Source: Alphaproteobacteria bacterium
Lineage (GTDB): Bacteria; Pseudomonadota; Alphaproteobacteria; JAJTHO01; CANGXP01
NCBI GenBank assembly: GCA_947457935.1
Contig: CANGXP010000018.1
Span: forward strand, 1-34,899
Reading direction: 5' to 3'
Length of the DNA stretch: 34,899 nt
Shown here: piece by piece, positions 1 to 8,625 of the stretch
How positions within the stretch are numbered: the first letter of the stretch is position 1
Layout of the letters: each line of letters starts with the position of its first letter
Notes under the pieces: model-generated
The model's database searches: none
What the model was told of the DNA's origin: nothing
The model's input: only the letters and a program-made list of their open reading frames with translations
Translations under genes and position numbers: made by a program

Positions 1-2
1 TC

Positions 3-125
3 GCTTGGGTTATCCTTAAACGCGCCGCATATGCCCTCAAAACTACCGTCTATCAACTAAAAGAAAAATTACTCTATGACTATGTATATTCAGCGTTGAA
101 TAATCCACTCAGACTTGTGATGTGA
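3..125 (+). other. Open reading frame fragment entering from the left edge, unrecognised
   Basis: The frame starting at base 3 is open from the window edge to a TGA at 123-125 and would encode about 40 residues, rich in Lys, Leu and Tyr at the end. It has no start inside the window, so it could be the C-terminal tail of a gene lying to the left. I do not recognise the family. After the TGA the same frame stays open into the small ORF at 168-359, so the two may be pieces of one broken gene. Coding status is uncertain. Confidence 0.25.
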
Positions 126-130
126 ATCAC
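117..130. promoter_or_regulatory. CRP/FNR-family-like palindrome (GTGAT-N4-ATCAC)
   Basis: The bases GTGATGTGAATCAC form a perfect inverted repeat of five bases around four. They match the CRP core GTGA-N6-TCAC and resemble the FNR/FixK core TTGAT-N4-ATCAA. The same arms occur again at 5486-5499. The site overlaps the stop of the left-edge ORF and lies about 240 bp upstream of the lon promoter, so its target is unclear. Confidence 0.35.
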
Positions 131-167
131 TCAGCTGCGTAAGTCCTGCTCAAGAACAACAAAACAA

Positions 168-359
168 ATGGCGGAAGAAATACAAAAAAAATGGCCTGAG
201 CAAAAGGTTGCCCCCAGTGATATACGAAAAGAAATAGAAGGAAAACTTGGAGACATGTATTTTCGTACAGGTCGCGAAGAAACCTTTAACACAGATGACG
301 CTACTTTTGTTTCATCTTCAGCTCTTAGAGAAGCAATAAATTCAAACCCACGTGTTTAA
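168..359 (+). CDS. Small hypothetical protein, possibly a gene remnant
   Basis: This is a 63-residue ORF starting with ATG and ending with TAA just before the lon promoter. The product is hydrophilic and charged, with no signal peptide, membrane segment or recognised motif. No Shine-Dalgarno sequence is visible before the ATG. The reading frame continues upstream through AAA-rich codons to the TGA at 123-125, which fits the idea that this is the 3' part of a larger gene interrupted by a stop. I cannot assign a function. Confidence 0.35.
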   Translation: MAEEIQKKWPEQKVAPSDIRKEIEGKLGDMYFRTGREETFNTDDATFVSSSALREAINSNPRV

Positions 360-372
360 ATTTGCTGTATTC

Positions 373-400
373 TTGACATAGGCAGCTCTATTGTTATACT
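373..400 (+). promoter_or_regulatory. Probable sigma-70 promoter of lon
   Basis: A perfect -35 hexamer TTGACA (373-378) is followed after 16 bases by TATACT (395-400). A second -10-like TATAAT is present at 412-417. The lon ATG lies 56 bases downstream of the first -10. No heat-shock sigma-32 type -10 (CCCCAT-like) is visible here, although lon is often heat-shock controlled in other bacteria. Confidence 0.6.
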
Positions 401-455
401 ATATTTGCTTATATAATGAGCAAACGTCAGCCCATCCTGTGTAGATTAGATTCGC

Positions 456-2858
456 ATGTCCCCTGCTTTGCTATATCCTATTTTGCCGCTTCGTGACATT
501 GTGGTGTTCCCGCAGATGATTGTGCCGCTGTTTGTGGGGCGCGATAAATCTGTGACCGCGTTGGAGCAAGCTATGCGGGAGAGCAAGCATATTCTGCTGC
601 TCACGCAAAAAACCGCTGCGGAAGATGACCCCAAACCCCATGACTTATTTTCTGTGGGAACTGTGGGCAATGTTCTGCAGTTGCTAAAGCTGCCTGATGG
701 CACGGTGAAGGTGCTGGTGGAAGGATTGCGCCGCGCCGAAGTGGTGGAGTATAAAATCACCGATGGTTTTTATGCAGGGCACGCGCATATTTTGGATAAT
801 GCCCGCGATGACAAAGGCGATATAAATGCATTGTGTCGGGCGGTTTTGTCGCAATTTGAACAGTATATTAAGCTGAATAAAAAGATTGCCCCTGAAGTTC
901 TCACGGCTGTTAATCAGATTGATGATGCGGGCAGACTGGCGGATACGATCGCCTCGCACCTTGCGCTAAAGATTGCGGACAAGCAAGATTTGTTGGAAAC
1001 CTTGAGTGTCTATAGCCGCTTAGAAAAAGCATTTGGCTATATGGAAGGCGAAATTGGGGCGTTGCAAGTTGAAAAGCGCATTCGCACGCGCGTTAAAAAA
1101 CAAATGGAGAAAAATCAGCGCGATTATTATTTGAATGAGCAAATGAAGGCCATTCAAAAGGAACTCCATGAAAATGAAGAAGGCAAAGACGAATTAAGCC
1201 AGCTTGAAGCGAGTTTAAAGAAATTACGCTTAACCCCCGAGGCAAAAGAAAAAGTTGCTTCTGAAATTAAGAAATTACGCGCGATGAGTCCCATGTCTGC
1301 TGAAGCGACAGTGGGACGTAATTACCTTGACTGGATTGCAACATTGCCATGGAAGAAAAATTCTAAGCTGAAGCATGATATTCACGCAGCGGAAAATATA
1401 CTTAACCAAGATCACTACGCATTAGAAAAAGTGAAAGAGCGGATTTTGGAATATTTAGCCGTGCAAGTGCGCGCTAAAAATCTTAAAAGTCCTATTTTAT
1501 GCTTAGTGGGCCCTCCCGGTGTGGGAAAAACGTCCTTGGCAAAATCAATTGCACGGGCAACAGGGCGGAATTTTGTGCGGTTGTCTTTTGGCGGCGTGCG
1601 TGATGAATCTGAGATACGGGGGCATCGCCGCACCTATATTGGCTCCATGCCCGGTAAAATTATTAACAGCATGAAAAAGGCGAAAACGAGTAACCCGCTG
1701 TTGCTGATTGATGAAATTGATAAATTGGGGCAAGATTTCAGGGGGGATCCTGCCTCTGCCTTGCTTGAGGTGCTAGACCCTGAACAAAACAAAACCTTTA
1801 ATGATCATTATCTTGAGTTAGATTACGATCTCTCGCAAGTGATGTTTGTGTGTACGGCAAACACGTTGAATATGCCTCAACCGTTACTGGATAGGATGGA
1901 AGTTATTCGTCTTGCGGGCTATACGGAAGAGGAGAAGGTGGAGATTGCTAAAACCCACCTTATTCAACGACAACAGGCGGATCACGGTTTGCGGAAAGAT
2001 GAGTGGTTTATTACCGATGCGGCGTTGCGTGATGTGATTCGCTATTACACACGAGAAGCAGGGGTGCGGAATTTAGAGCGGGAACTGGCAAAACTCACCC
2101 GTAAAGCGACCAAAGAAATTTTGAGTAATCCCGCTGTTAAAACAATTACGGTCACACCTGAAACATTAGAAAAATATTTGGGTGTGAAAAAATTCCGCTA
2201 TGGTGTGGCGGAGATAAAAGATCTGATTGGTGTTGTTACAGGTTTGGCGTGGACAGAAGTGGGCGGTGAATTGCTGTCTATTGAAGCGGTGAGCATGATT
2301 GGCAAGGGGAAAGTCACCACTACGGGCAAGCTGGGAGATGTGATGCAGGAATCCATTAGTGCGGCGACAAGCTTTATTCGCTCGCAATGCGTGCATTACG
2401 GCATTAAGCCGAGTGTGTTTGAAACACAAGATATTCACGTGCATGTGCCTGAGGGGGCAACCCCGAAAGATGGTCCTTCGGCGGGGGTGGCGATGTGTAC
2501 CGCGATTGTTTCTGCACTGACAGGCATTGCGATCCGCCGCGATATTGCCATGACGGGTGAAATGACGTTGCGCGGTCGCGTGCTGCCGATTGGCGGACTC
2601 AAAGAAAAGCTGTTGGCGGCTTTGCGCGGCGGCATCAAAACCGTGTTTATTCCACAAGAAAATGTGAAAGACCTCGCGGAGATTCCCGCCAATGTTAAAG
2701 AGGGCTTAGAAATTATCGCGGTGTCTCATGTCAATGAAGTGCTGGAACAGGCGTTGACCTCGCGGCTTATTCCGATTGAGTGGGAAATGGAAGTAGAGAG
2801 CAAGGGAACTGCGCCGATACTGCTTCCTCTTGGCGATGAGTTAGGGATTCGGCATTAG
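456..2858 (+). CDS. lon: ATP-dependent Lon protease (endopeptidase La)
   Basis: Lon is a cytoplasmic AAA+ serine protease that degrades misfolded proteins and short-lived regulators. The 800-residue length is normal for the family. The order is an N-terminal LON substrate-binding domain starting near [12 protein letters not shown], a coiled-coil linker around residues 190-270, an AAA+ module with Walker [10 protein letters not shown] near residue 352 and Walker B LLLIDEID near 416, and a C-terminal protease domain. The catalytic dyad is visible: Ser675 in PKDGPSAG, and Lys718, the second lysine of [10 protein letters not shown]. The 3' end overlaps the convergent dsbD-like gene by 18 bases. 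In many alphaproteobacteria lon follows clpP-clpX; here it stands alone behind its own promoter. Confidence 0.97.
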   Translation: MSPALLYPILPLRDIVVFPQMIVPLFVGRDKSVTALEQAMRESKHILLLTQKTAAEDDPKPHDLFSVGTVGNVLQLLKLPDGTVKVLVEGLRRAEVVEYKITDGFYAGHAHILDNARDDKGDINALCRAVLSQFEQYIKLNKKIAPEVLTAVNQIDDAGRLADTIASHLALKIADKQDLLETLSVYSRLEKAFGYMEGEIGALQVEKRIRTRVKKQMEKNQRDYYLNEQMKAIQKELHENEEGKDELSQLEASLKKLRLTPEAKEKVASEIKKLRAMSPMSAEATVGRNYLDWIATLPWKKNSKLKHDIHAAENILNQDHYALEKVKERILEYLAVQVRAKNLKSPILCLVGPPGVGKTSLAKSIARATGRNFVRLSFGGVRDESEIRGHRRTYIGSMPGKIINSMKKAKTSNPLLLIDEIDKLGQDFRGDPASALLEVLDPEQNKTFNDHYLELDYDLSQVMFVCTANTLNMPQPLLDRMEVIRLAGYTEEEKVEIAKTHLIQRQQADHGLRKDEWFITDAALRDVIRYYTREAGVRNLERELAKLTRKATKEILSNPAVKTITVTPETLEKYLGVKKFRYGVAEIKDLIGVVTGLAWTEVGGELLSIEAVSMIGKGKVTTTGKLGDVMQESISAATSFIRSQCVHYGIKPSVFETQDIHVHVPEGATPKDGPSAGVAMCTAIVSALTGIAIRRDIAMTGEMTLRGRVLPIGGLKEKLLAALRGGIKTVFIPQENVKDLAEIPANVKEGLEIIAVSHVNEVLEQALTSRLIPIEWEMEVESKGTAPILLPLGDELGIRH

Positions 2859-4850
2859 GGTTTCTATAACGCCGTTTGGCGTTAGCAACTGTGGCAGCAC
2901 AACAGGGTCTTTTCCCAAAGGATAATAGACATACAGCGGCACGCCTGACCGCCCAAATTGCTCTAAATATTTACCGATGGCGGTATCGCGATTTGTCCAA
3001 TCCAACACGATCAGTTTGACGTTATTTTGCTGAAATGCGGCTTGTACCCGTTCATGCTTTAAAGTGACCCGTTCGTTGACTTTACAGGTGATGCACCACG
3101 CTGCTGTCACATCCACAAATACAGGTTGGTTTGCAGTAAATGTTGCAATATCGTTGGGAGAAAAAGCTTTTGTGGTGGTTGGTTGGGGTTGCGGTGTTGT
3201 GAAAATGAGCAGTGCTAAAAAAAGAGCAAGTCCGCAATAGCTTAACTTAGCAAGACTTTTGTTGCGATAGACAACAAAGGCAGTAACCACGAGAAGTGTA
3301 ATACCGATGAGGGCTTTTAGTAACGCCTCAATCTGTTGCTGTTGCAACACATAGAGTAACCAAACCGCCGTTGCATACATCGGCAATGCCAGCCAATGCT
3401 TAAGGCGTTCCATCCACGCACCAGAACGCGGCATTTTGCGGCGTAGCCACGCACTATGCGTGATGAGCAAATAGGGTGCGGCAAGCCCTAATCCCAGTGC
3501 AATAATAACGCTGAAGGCTTCCAAGGGTGGCTTTACGAGGGCATAACCAAGGGCTGCAGCCATGAAGGGGGCGGTGCAGGGGGTGGCGACCACCGCCGCA
3601 ATCATCCCCAAAAAGAAGCTGCTTTTCAGACTGCTTTGCTGGCTTATTTTCCCGCCCGTGTTGCCTAATAAGGTGGGCAGTGACAAAACCCCTGATAAAC
3701 TTAATCCCAACGCAATGAAGACAAATGCCAATGCCATGACAAAGGCGGGTGCTTGTAACTGAAAGCCCCAACCAACAGCGTTCGCGGTGTGTTGCAAGGA
3801 TAAAACAATCCCGCCAAAAATCAGAAACGCGACAAGAATGCCGCCTGTATATGCCCATCCTTCTTGCCGTGCATGGAAAGCGTCTTTGTTTGGTAATTTA
3901 CTTAAGGAGATGGCTTTTAAGGCTAGTACAGGGAATACGCACGGCATCAAGTTCAAAATAAGCCCGCCGATAAAGGCAAAAGCAGTTGCAAGCCAGAAAG
4001 AAAGCGTGGGAGAGGAGGGCAGGGGAGCTGTTGTTGAAGGGGCGGCTGTGAAGGCAAAGGCGCGTTTTTCTGTTGCTGTTTGAAGCGTGATAATGCCTGA
4101 AAGAGTCTTGTTTTCTGCGGAGGAAATGAGCGGTAATGTAAAGAGATAGTCCTCGCCTTGCTGTGTGAACGATTGCGTTATAACATTTTCCACAATACCT
4201 TCTTGGGTTAGAAAGAGCGTGCCTGTTTGGGCTGCTGGCAACACAGATTGTGGCACACGGAACGCGAGGTTTTTTTCTGTTTCTTGGTATGAAAGCGGCT
4301 GATTTAGGGGCGTTGCAAAGGCAGTATGAGCCGCGTTAAAAAGAGCTTCAGTTTCTTTTGAGGCAACAGGCGCAACGCTAGATACAGGGATGGAGAGTGT
4401 GAAGGTTGCTATTTCAGGAATACAAATATCTTTGCATACCAGCCACGTTGCGGTTGCTTTAATGTCAAGAGAGTCGAAAGGAAGATTTTTAGGAAGCATG
4501 AGCGTGCTAAGTAGGGTAACGGGGGCATCGTAGCCATAGGTGACAAGCGGTGGTGTGGGGATAAGTTTGGGCGTGGGGAACATAAGTGGGGAGGCACTAA
4601 CGCCTTCAGTCAATGCCCATTTTATTGTTGCGGGCAGACCACTATCGCCCGCATTTTGCCAATAGGTATGCCATCCTGCTTCTAGCTCTAAATTGAGTGC
4701 TATATCAACTTGTTGGCTTGCTGTAACAGCGGGCGTTTCAACAATCAGTGATGCTTTTGTGTGCGGTGTGGTAATTGTTTGCGTGTTGTTTTGGGCAGAC
4801 GCAGCAGAACTTAAAAAAACTACGAAAAAGAGCAAGAGACAGACGCGCAT
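2841..4850 (-). CDS. dsbD: DsbD/ScsB-family thiol:disulfide interchange protein
   Basis: This inner-membrane protein should carry electrons from cytoplasmic thioredoxin across the membrane to periplasmic thiol-disulfide proteins. The parts are: a signal peptide ending near AASAQ; an N-terminal periplasmic domain (to about residue 275) with a C-x3-C pair at 139/143; a membrane domain with two conserved cysteines in the MPC (304) and TPC (425) motifs; and a C-terminal thioredoxin-like domain with WCITC (586/589). The arrangement and about 669 residues fit DsbD/ScsB rather than short CcdA. I chose the ATG at 4850 because an AGGTG sequence sits six bases before it; a GTG at 4859 would add three residues. 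The gene converges on lon. Confidence 0.88.
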   Translation of the reverse strand: MRVCLLLFFVVFLSSAASAQNNTQTITTPHTKASLIVETPAVTASQQVDIALNLELEAGWHTYWQNAGDSGLPATIKWALTEGVSASPLMFPTPKLIPTPPLVTYGYDAPVTLLSTLMLPKNLPFDSLDIKATATWLVCKDICIPEIATFTLSIPVSSVAPVASKETEALFNAAHTAFATPLNQPLSYQETEKNLAFRVPQSVLPAAQTGTLFLTQEGIVENVITQSFTQQGEDYLFTLPLISSAENKTLSGIITLQTATEKRAFAFTAAPSTTAPLPSSPTLSFWLATAFAFIGGLILNLMPCVFPVLALKAISLSKLPNKDAFHARQEGWAYTGGILVAFLIFGGIVLSLQHTANAVGWGFQLQAPAFVMALAFVFIALGLSLSGVLSLPTLLGNTGGKISQQSSLKSSFFLGMIAAVVATPCTAPFMAAALGYALVKPPLEAFSVIIALGLGLAAPYLLITHSAWLRRKMPRSGAWMERLKHWLALPMYATAVWLLYVLQQQQIEALLKALIGITLLVVTAFVVYRNKSLAKLSYCGLALFLALLIFTTPQPQPTTTKAFSPNDIATFTANQPVFVDVTAAWCITCKVNERVTLKHERVQAAFQQNNVKLIVLDWTNRDTAIGKYLEQFGRSGVPLYVYYPLGKDPVVLPQLLTPNGVIETLMPNP

Positions 4851-4916
4851 ATTTAACACCTGAAGATACGATAATCTATCCTATCATATAACGCGTTAAT
4901 TTTGAGAAACGAGTTT

Positions 4917-5399
4917 TTAAAAAATATCGCGCACTGTCATTAAATTGGTGTCGAGTCCACCAAACGAGTTTTTCGTGCGGAAGAAGCCTTCTGAATTCAT
5001 GCAAACGTCCATGACAGATATGCGAATGCGAAATCGCTCGGTTAATCCCGTTGATTGTGCTCCTGGGGGGGCAGCACGAAATGATTCATATTTACAACGA
5101 TAAAAAGCTTGCTCCAATGTCCGCCCGTTATAGCCGCGATATTCTTCTTCAGCAGGCGCACCTTGGCGAGGGTTGTCTTGATAGGCAGACAAAGCCATCT
5201 GTTGTTCCAGTGGATAGGCGGGAGGAGCTGCCTGCTGTTGCCTTGCTGCGCCGCCACCAAGAACAGGCATTATTTGAGTAGTGCCTCGATTATTATCAAA
5301 AGATTGGACGCTGAGATTTTGTGCGTATCCTTCTTGGAATGCAAAAAACATCCCTGAAACAGAAAGCATAAAAAAAAAGTATTTTTTAATTTTTGACAT
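4917..5399 (-). CDS. Exported hypothetical protein
   Basis: This is a 160-residue protein of no recognised family. From the ATG at 5399 it begins MSKIKKYFFFML and has a clear signal peptide ending near GYAQ, so it is probably periplasmic or outer-membrane attached. A Gly/Gln/Ala/Pro-rich low-complexity stretch (about residues 45-90) is followed by a more structured C-terminal part with two cysteines (FYRCKYE and DVCMNSEGF) that could form a disulfide. The frame is open further upstream to 5465, but that would put a charged extension before the signal peptide. It is transcribed away from the receptor-STAS-kinase operon. Confidence 0.65.
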   Translation of the reverse strand: MSKIKKYFFFMLSVSGMFFAFQEGYAQNLSVQSFDNNRGTTQIMPVLGGGAARQQQAAPPAYPLEQQMALSAYQDNPRQGAPAEEEYRGYNGRTLEQAFYRCKYESFRAAPPGAQSTGLTERFRIRISVMDVCMNSEGFFRTKNSFGGLDTNLMTVRDIF

Positions 5400-5485
5400 A
5401 CTTAAAAATATCAAATCCTGCTTTTTTTTGCAAGAAGATTTTTCTGTTTTTCTATTTATAATCAATGTCTTATATTTTATTTTAA

Positions 5486-5499
5486 GTGATTAAAATCAC
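5486..5499. promoter_or_regulatory. CRP/FNR-family-like palindrome in a divergent promoter region
   Basis: The bases GTGATTAAAATCAC form a perfect inverted repeat (GTGAT-N4-ATCAC), matching the CRP core GTGA-N6-TCAC and close to the FNR/FixK core. It lies in the 189-bp AT-rich gap between the exported-protein gene (minus) and the receptor-STAS-kinase operon (plus). A -10-like TATATT is at 5557-5562, which would place the box about 75 bases upstream of the operon's transcription start. A CRP/FNR-type regulator could therefore control either side. Confidence 0.45.
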
Positions 5500-5588
5500 A
5501 AAGTCGCTTGCACACCTATAAAGTGCATGTAGGTATTTTTTAACTATTTGATTGTATATATTAAGAGCGACACTTATAAGGTGTGATT

Positions 5589-6569
5589 ATGATGATACGC
5601 TATAATGAGACACAGTCTGGTTTGTCTGTCTTGGAACAAGCAAATATACCAGCCGTATTGGTGCAAGAAATATTCGTTGTACAATCACAGATGTTTGCTG
5701 GATTGCAGCAACACTTGCGCTTGTTTAAGGAAGAGATAGAAAGTTATTTGACAACAATAACCGTGCCGTTGGCGCAACAAGAAAAAACGGTGCAAGAGCA
5801 GCAGCAAATCTTACAAAAAGTTATAAGGAATGCAGAGGTTTTAGAGCTTGGCAATGCAGAAAATTTGAGTTTATCAGAATATGGAGACTTTGTAGAAAGT
5901 ATTCTGAATAATGCAATTCTTCTGACGATTGCTTATTCAAAGCAAGCTATTTCTATGGTTTATCGCCTAAGTGATGTTGTAGAGCGATTGGGTACTTTAG
6001 GGCAATTAGTTGTAAATATTAGCACGGTTAATCGAAAAACAAAAATGCTGGCACTGAATGCAACGCTTGAGGCCGCACATGCGGGGCAAGAAGGGCGCGC
6101 CTTTCATCATGTGGCGGCAGAGGTGCGCGATTTGTCGGAGAGTATCTCAAAATTATCACACAATATGCAGACTGAAATTCATCATGTCACACAGGGTGTG
6201 TTGGAAACCCACAAAATGTTGGTGCAATGCGCCGCAATGGACATGCAACCGATGGCGGAAGCAAGTGAAAAATTAGAGCATTTGATTACCGCCTTGCTAA
6301 CCCAACAAGAGCGTTTTGCTGCTGTAAAGCAAGAGATACAAGCGTTGCCAGCACCGCAAGGAGATCTTCCTACAGTTTTTCCTCTTGTGAAAAAGATACA
6401 AAAATTCCAAAGTATTGTGGAAAAAATACAGCAGCAGCAGGGGGGAGTTTTAGAAAAATTAAATAATTCAACATCTATTGAAGAGATGCAGGCGTTTTTT
6501 GCAACACAGGAGAATGAAATGCGCGCGTTTTTTTCAATGGATGCGTCAGAAATAACTACAGTACCATAA
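5589..6569 (+). CDS. Soluble methyl-accepting chemotaxis-like signalling protein
   Basis: This is a 326-residue protein without signal peptide or membrane segment. Residues 148-182 (NRKTKMLALNATLEAAHAGQ and the following GRAF..VAAEVRDLSES) match the highly conserved hairpin tip of methyl-accepting chemotaxis proteins, which normally contacts CheA and CheW. The flanks (about 60-145 and 185-310) are Gln/Glu-rich and helical, as expected of antiparallel coiled-coil arms. No sensor domain such as PAS, HAMP or a haem-binding globin is evident. An AAGGTG sequence at 5578-5583 favours ATG 5589 (or 5592) over the GTG at 5583. It is first in an operon with STAS and HATPase genes; no cheA, cheW or cheR is in the window. 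Confidence 0.72.
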   Translation: MMIRYNETQSGLSVLEQANIPAVLVQEIFVVQSQMFAGLQQHLRLFKEEIESYLTTITVPLAQQEKTVQEQQQILQKVIRNAEVLELGNAENLSLSEYGDFVESILNNAILLTIAYSKQAISMVYRLSDVVERLGTLGQLVVNISTVNRKTKMLALNATLEAAHAGQEGRAFHHVAAEVRDLSESISKLSHNMQTEIHHVTQGVLETHKMLVQCAAMDMQPMAEASEKLEHLITALLTQQERFAAVKQEIQALPAPQGDLPTVFPLVKKIQKFQSIVEKIQQQQGGVLEKLNNSTSIEEMQAFFATQENEMRAFFSMDASEITTVP

Positions 6570-6588
6570 CACAAGTGGAGTAAGGACG

Positions 6589-6897
6589 ATGCAATATTCA
6601 TCAGAGGCTGCCTCAAATGGCGGCATAAAATATACTCTCTCAGGGCAGTTATCGGCGCAGCATCACCCGATTTTTCGCGTTCTATTAAAAGAACTTGAGG
6701 CAGCAACTTTTTCGCACTGTACGCTGAATTTGGCGCAATTAGAGTTTATTGATTCAGGGGGACTGGGGATGCTGTTGCTTGCGAATGATATGTGCAAAAA
6801 ACGAGGTTCTATACTGGTTTTACAAGGGGCTACAGGGAATGTATTAAAAATACTCACCTTATCACAATTCCAAAAAATTATGACAATGATAGATTGA
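6589..6897 (+). CDS. STAS-domain protein (anti-sigma factor antagonist type)
   Basis: This 102-residue single-domain protein looks like SpoIIAA/RsbV. The core LNLAQLEFIDSGGLGMLL carries the conserved D-S-x-G-L-G motif with Asp55 and Ser56; in the family that serine is phosphorylated by the partner kinase, which breaks their complex. It starts 19 bases after the receptor-like gene stops, with GGAG and AAGGA sequences before the ATG. The HATPase gene starts two bases after its stop. By family knowledge it should bind the HATPase product in its unphosphorylated state; what the pair controls is not shown by the sequence. Confidence 0.83.
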   Translation: MQYSSEAASNGGIKYTLSGQLSAQHHPIFRVLLKELEAATFSHCTLNLAQLEFIDSGGLGMLLLANDMCKKRGSILVLQGATGNVLKILTLSQFQKIMTMID

Positions 6898-6899
6898 CA

Positions 6900-7385
6900 A
6901 TGTATTTATCACCTCAAGAAGCAGGTATGTGGGAGGCGAGGCTTCCCACAGAAAAAATAATACGAGAGCCGATTGCGGCATTATTAGTGGAAGAGATGCA
7001 GCAATTTATTCGCTTTTCGGAAGAAATGCGCTTCAAAATAGAATTTTGTTTGCAAGAGGGACTACAAAATGCAGTCGTGCATGGAAATTTAGAAGTGACC
7101 ATGCCCCTGTTATCCTTAGAAGATTTTGAGCACGCTCAAAATATTATAGAGCATCGTTTGACTATCCCCCTTTTTAACCAACGACAAGTACAGGTTGTCT
7201 GTCGATTGTTTTCTGAAAGTTTGGAATTGAATATTAAAGATGAAGGCAAGGGTTTTTCAATAGCCGAAAAGCAAAAAGAAACGCTGTTTGGGCGGGGATT
7301 TATGCTGATGACAGAATTATCCGATGGATTTTCGTATTGCCAAAAAACAACAACATTGCAAATTCTGTTCAAGAAGTTGTCATAA
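6900..7385 (+). CDS. HATPase_c anti-sigma-type serine kinase (RsbW/SpoIIAB-like)
   Basis: This 161-residue GHKL-fold protein has an N-box EFCLQEGLQNAVVHGN (residues 48-63, with Glu53, Asn57 and His61), a G1 box DEGKGF (114-119) and a G2-like GRGF (131-134). No histidine phosphoacceptor or sensor domain is present, so the anti-sigma/RsbW branch is more likely than a histidine kinase. About 25 residues between N-box and G1 (LSLEDFEHAQ to NQRQ) look like an insertion relative to compact RsbW proteins. The ATG at 6900 lies two bases after the STAS stop, suggesting translational coupling; the frame is open further upstream inside the STAS gene. The 3' end overlaps hemY, on the other strand, by 17 bases. 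Confidence 0.78.
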   Translation: MYLSPQEAGMWEARLPTEKIIREPIAALLVEEMQQFIRFSEEMRFKIEFCLQEGLQNAVVHGNLEVTMPLLSLEDFEHAQNIIEHRLTIPLFNQRQVQVVCRLFSESLELNIKDEGKGFSIAEKQKETLFGRGFMLMTELSDGFSYCQKTTTLQILFKKLS

Positions 7386-8625
7386 AACCATCACAAGAGT
7401 CACAAACAGCGTGCCACGTTACAGGATGATTGCCGCAAGCATGGCATGTCCAATCGTGTAAGGGAGCAGCTTGTTGGGCTTCAAGCGCGTATTTTTCAGT
7501 GATATTCTTTGGTTTGTTTCCTTGCTCTGCCATTTTTTGCAAGAGGGTGTAAGCAGTACGATTTGGTGTGATTTTTAGCGATTTTTCTGCAAAATCGGTT
7601 GCTCTGCCGAGAATACCGAGAGAAAATTCTGCGGCTGCGAGAAGTAATAAGCTGTTGATATTTTTTACATGTGGAGCAGTGAAATATTTTATGTGTTTGT
7701 AGGCGGCGAATGGCTCAAGCATTTCAACACTTGCCTGAAACGCTGTTGCAAGGGCGGGATGCGGGTTTTTCTTCCATGTTTTATAAAGCAGCGTGCGCGC
7801 GCGCGCTTCTTGGGTAGGCAGCAGAGCGTGTGCAAATTCAATGACTGTGGGGATATTTTTTTTATCAAGATTAAAAGCGCGTTCAAGCAAAGCTAATGCT
7901 TCCGATCCAGAAAGTAGGCGACTTTTTTCAAGTAAAACACCTTGCAAAGCCTGTTGCGCAACAGCACGCGGGAGTATTTTTTTTGTCAGTGTGTTGGTGA
8001 TGGCTTGTTCGGCTGCATCCCAGTTTTTTTGCTTGACGATTTCTTGCACAAAATTTTCTGTCGCCCACACGTTTTCAGGATGCGCATAATAAAAATCAGT
8101 GATTAATTTTTGTGTAGTATTGGTATCGTTTGTTTTTCGTGCGTTGGTGATTAACCCCCTCATGCCAAGAGCCGTTGTTTCAGGACGTTTTGTCATTTCG
8201 GTATAAAAACGCGTCGTTGCGGCAGTATTTTGCTGAAGTTGCGCTGCTTGTGCTTGCAATAATAATGTGAGTGAGTGCTCACTCAGCAAGCCATGTGCTT
8301 TTTTCGCAAAGGATTCTGCCAAATCACCTTGTTGTGAGGCAAGGGCAAGGAGTGCTTTACCCGCATAGTCGATGCCCTGTTGTTGGCGTTTTAAGCGGTG
8401 TCTGTCGCGCCAATGCAATGGGAAATGTGCCAGTGTAAGTAGAAAATATAAGCCCAAAGCGAGGATAACAAACACAATGCTGGCTGCACCCAATAACACC
8501 GCAACTGAAGTCTGTATCTCATAGCCCAGCCATATAAGACTGACATTGCCTTGATTATCAGCGAGCCACACAGCCCCTGCAATCAGCGCAATCAGAAAAG
8601 CGGTTGCAAAAATTTTTCTAATCAT
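7369..8625 (-). CDS. hemY: HemY-like inner-membrane TPR protein
   Basis: This is the alphaproteobacterial protein of the hem operon called HemY (not the protoporphyrinogen oxidase of the same name). Two N-terminal membrane helices (residues 1-25 and about 40-65) are followed by a helical TPR-type region and a C-terminal zinc-ribbon-like pair, CHACG and CDSC. Its exact role in haem synthesis is not settled. The ATG at 8625 overlaps the stop of the mitofilin-like gene by eight bases (ATGATTAG), so it is translationally coupled. A palindromic repeat at 8267-8286 encodes S-E-H-S-L-T-L within the protein. The 3' end overlaps the convergent HATPase gene. Confidence 0.85.
   Translation of the reverse strand: MIRKIFATAFLIALIAGAVWLADNQGNVSLIWLGYEIQTSVAVLLGAASIVFVILALGLYFLLTLAHFPLHWRDRHRLKRQQQGIDYAGKALLALASQQGDLAESFAKKAHGLLSEHSLTLLLQAQAAQLQQNTAATTRFYTEMTKRPETTALGMRGLITNARKTNDTNTTQKLITDFYYAHPENVWATENFVQEIVKQKNWDAAEQAITNTLTKKILPRAVAQQALQGVLLEKSRLLSGSEALALLERAFNLDKKNIPTVIEFAHALLPTQEARARTLLYKTWKKNPHPALATAFQASVEMLEPFAAYKHIKYFTAPHVKNINSLLLLAAAEFSLGILGRATDFAEKSLKITPNRTAYTLLQKMAEQGNKPKNITEKYALEAQQAAPLHDWTCHACGNHPVTWHAVCDSCDGFMTTS
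8267..8286. repeat. Short palindromic repeat, copy 1 (inside hemY)
   Basis: GTGAGTGAGTGCTCACTCAG has TGAGTGAG and CTCACTCA arms separated by TG, giving an eight-base-pair stem. It is the most nearly perfect of four copies in the haem operon. Read on the gene strand it contributes Ser-Glu-His-Ser-Leu-Thr-Leu to the hemY product. Confidence 0.7.

Noticed and set aside
2166-2657. Long antisense ORF inside lon (163 codons), and similar long ORFs opposite hemC, thrS and the RND pump.
   Set aside because: They lie entirely within well-conserved genes on the other strand and encode no recognisable motif; codon bias of the real gene explains them.
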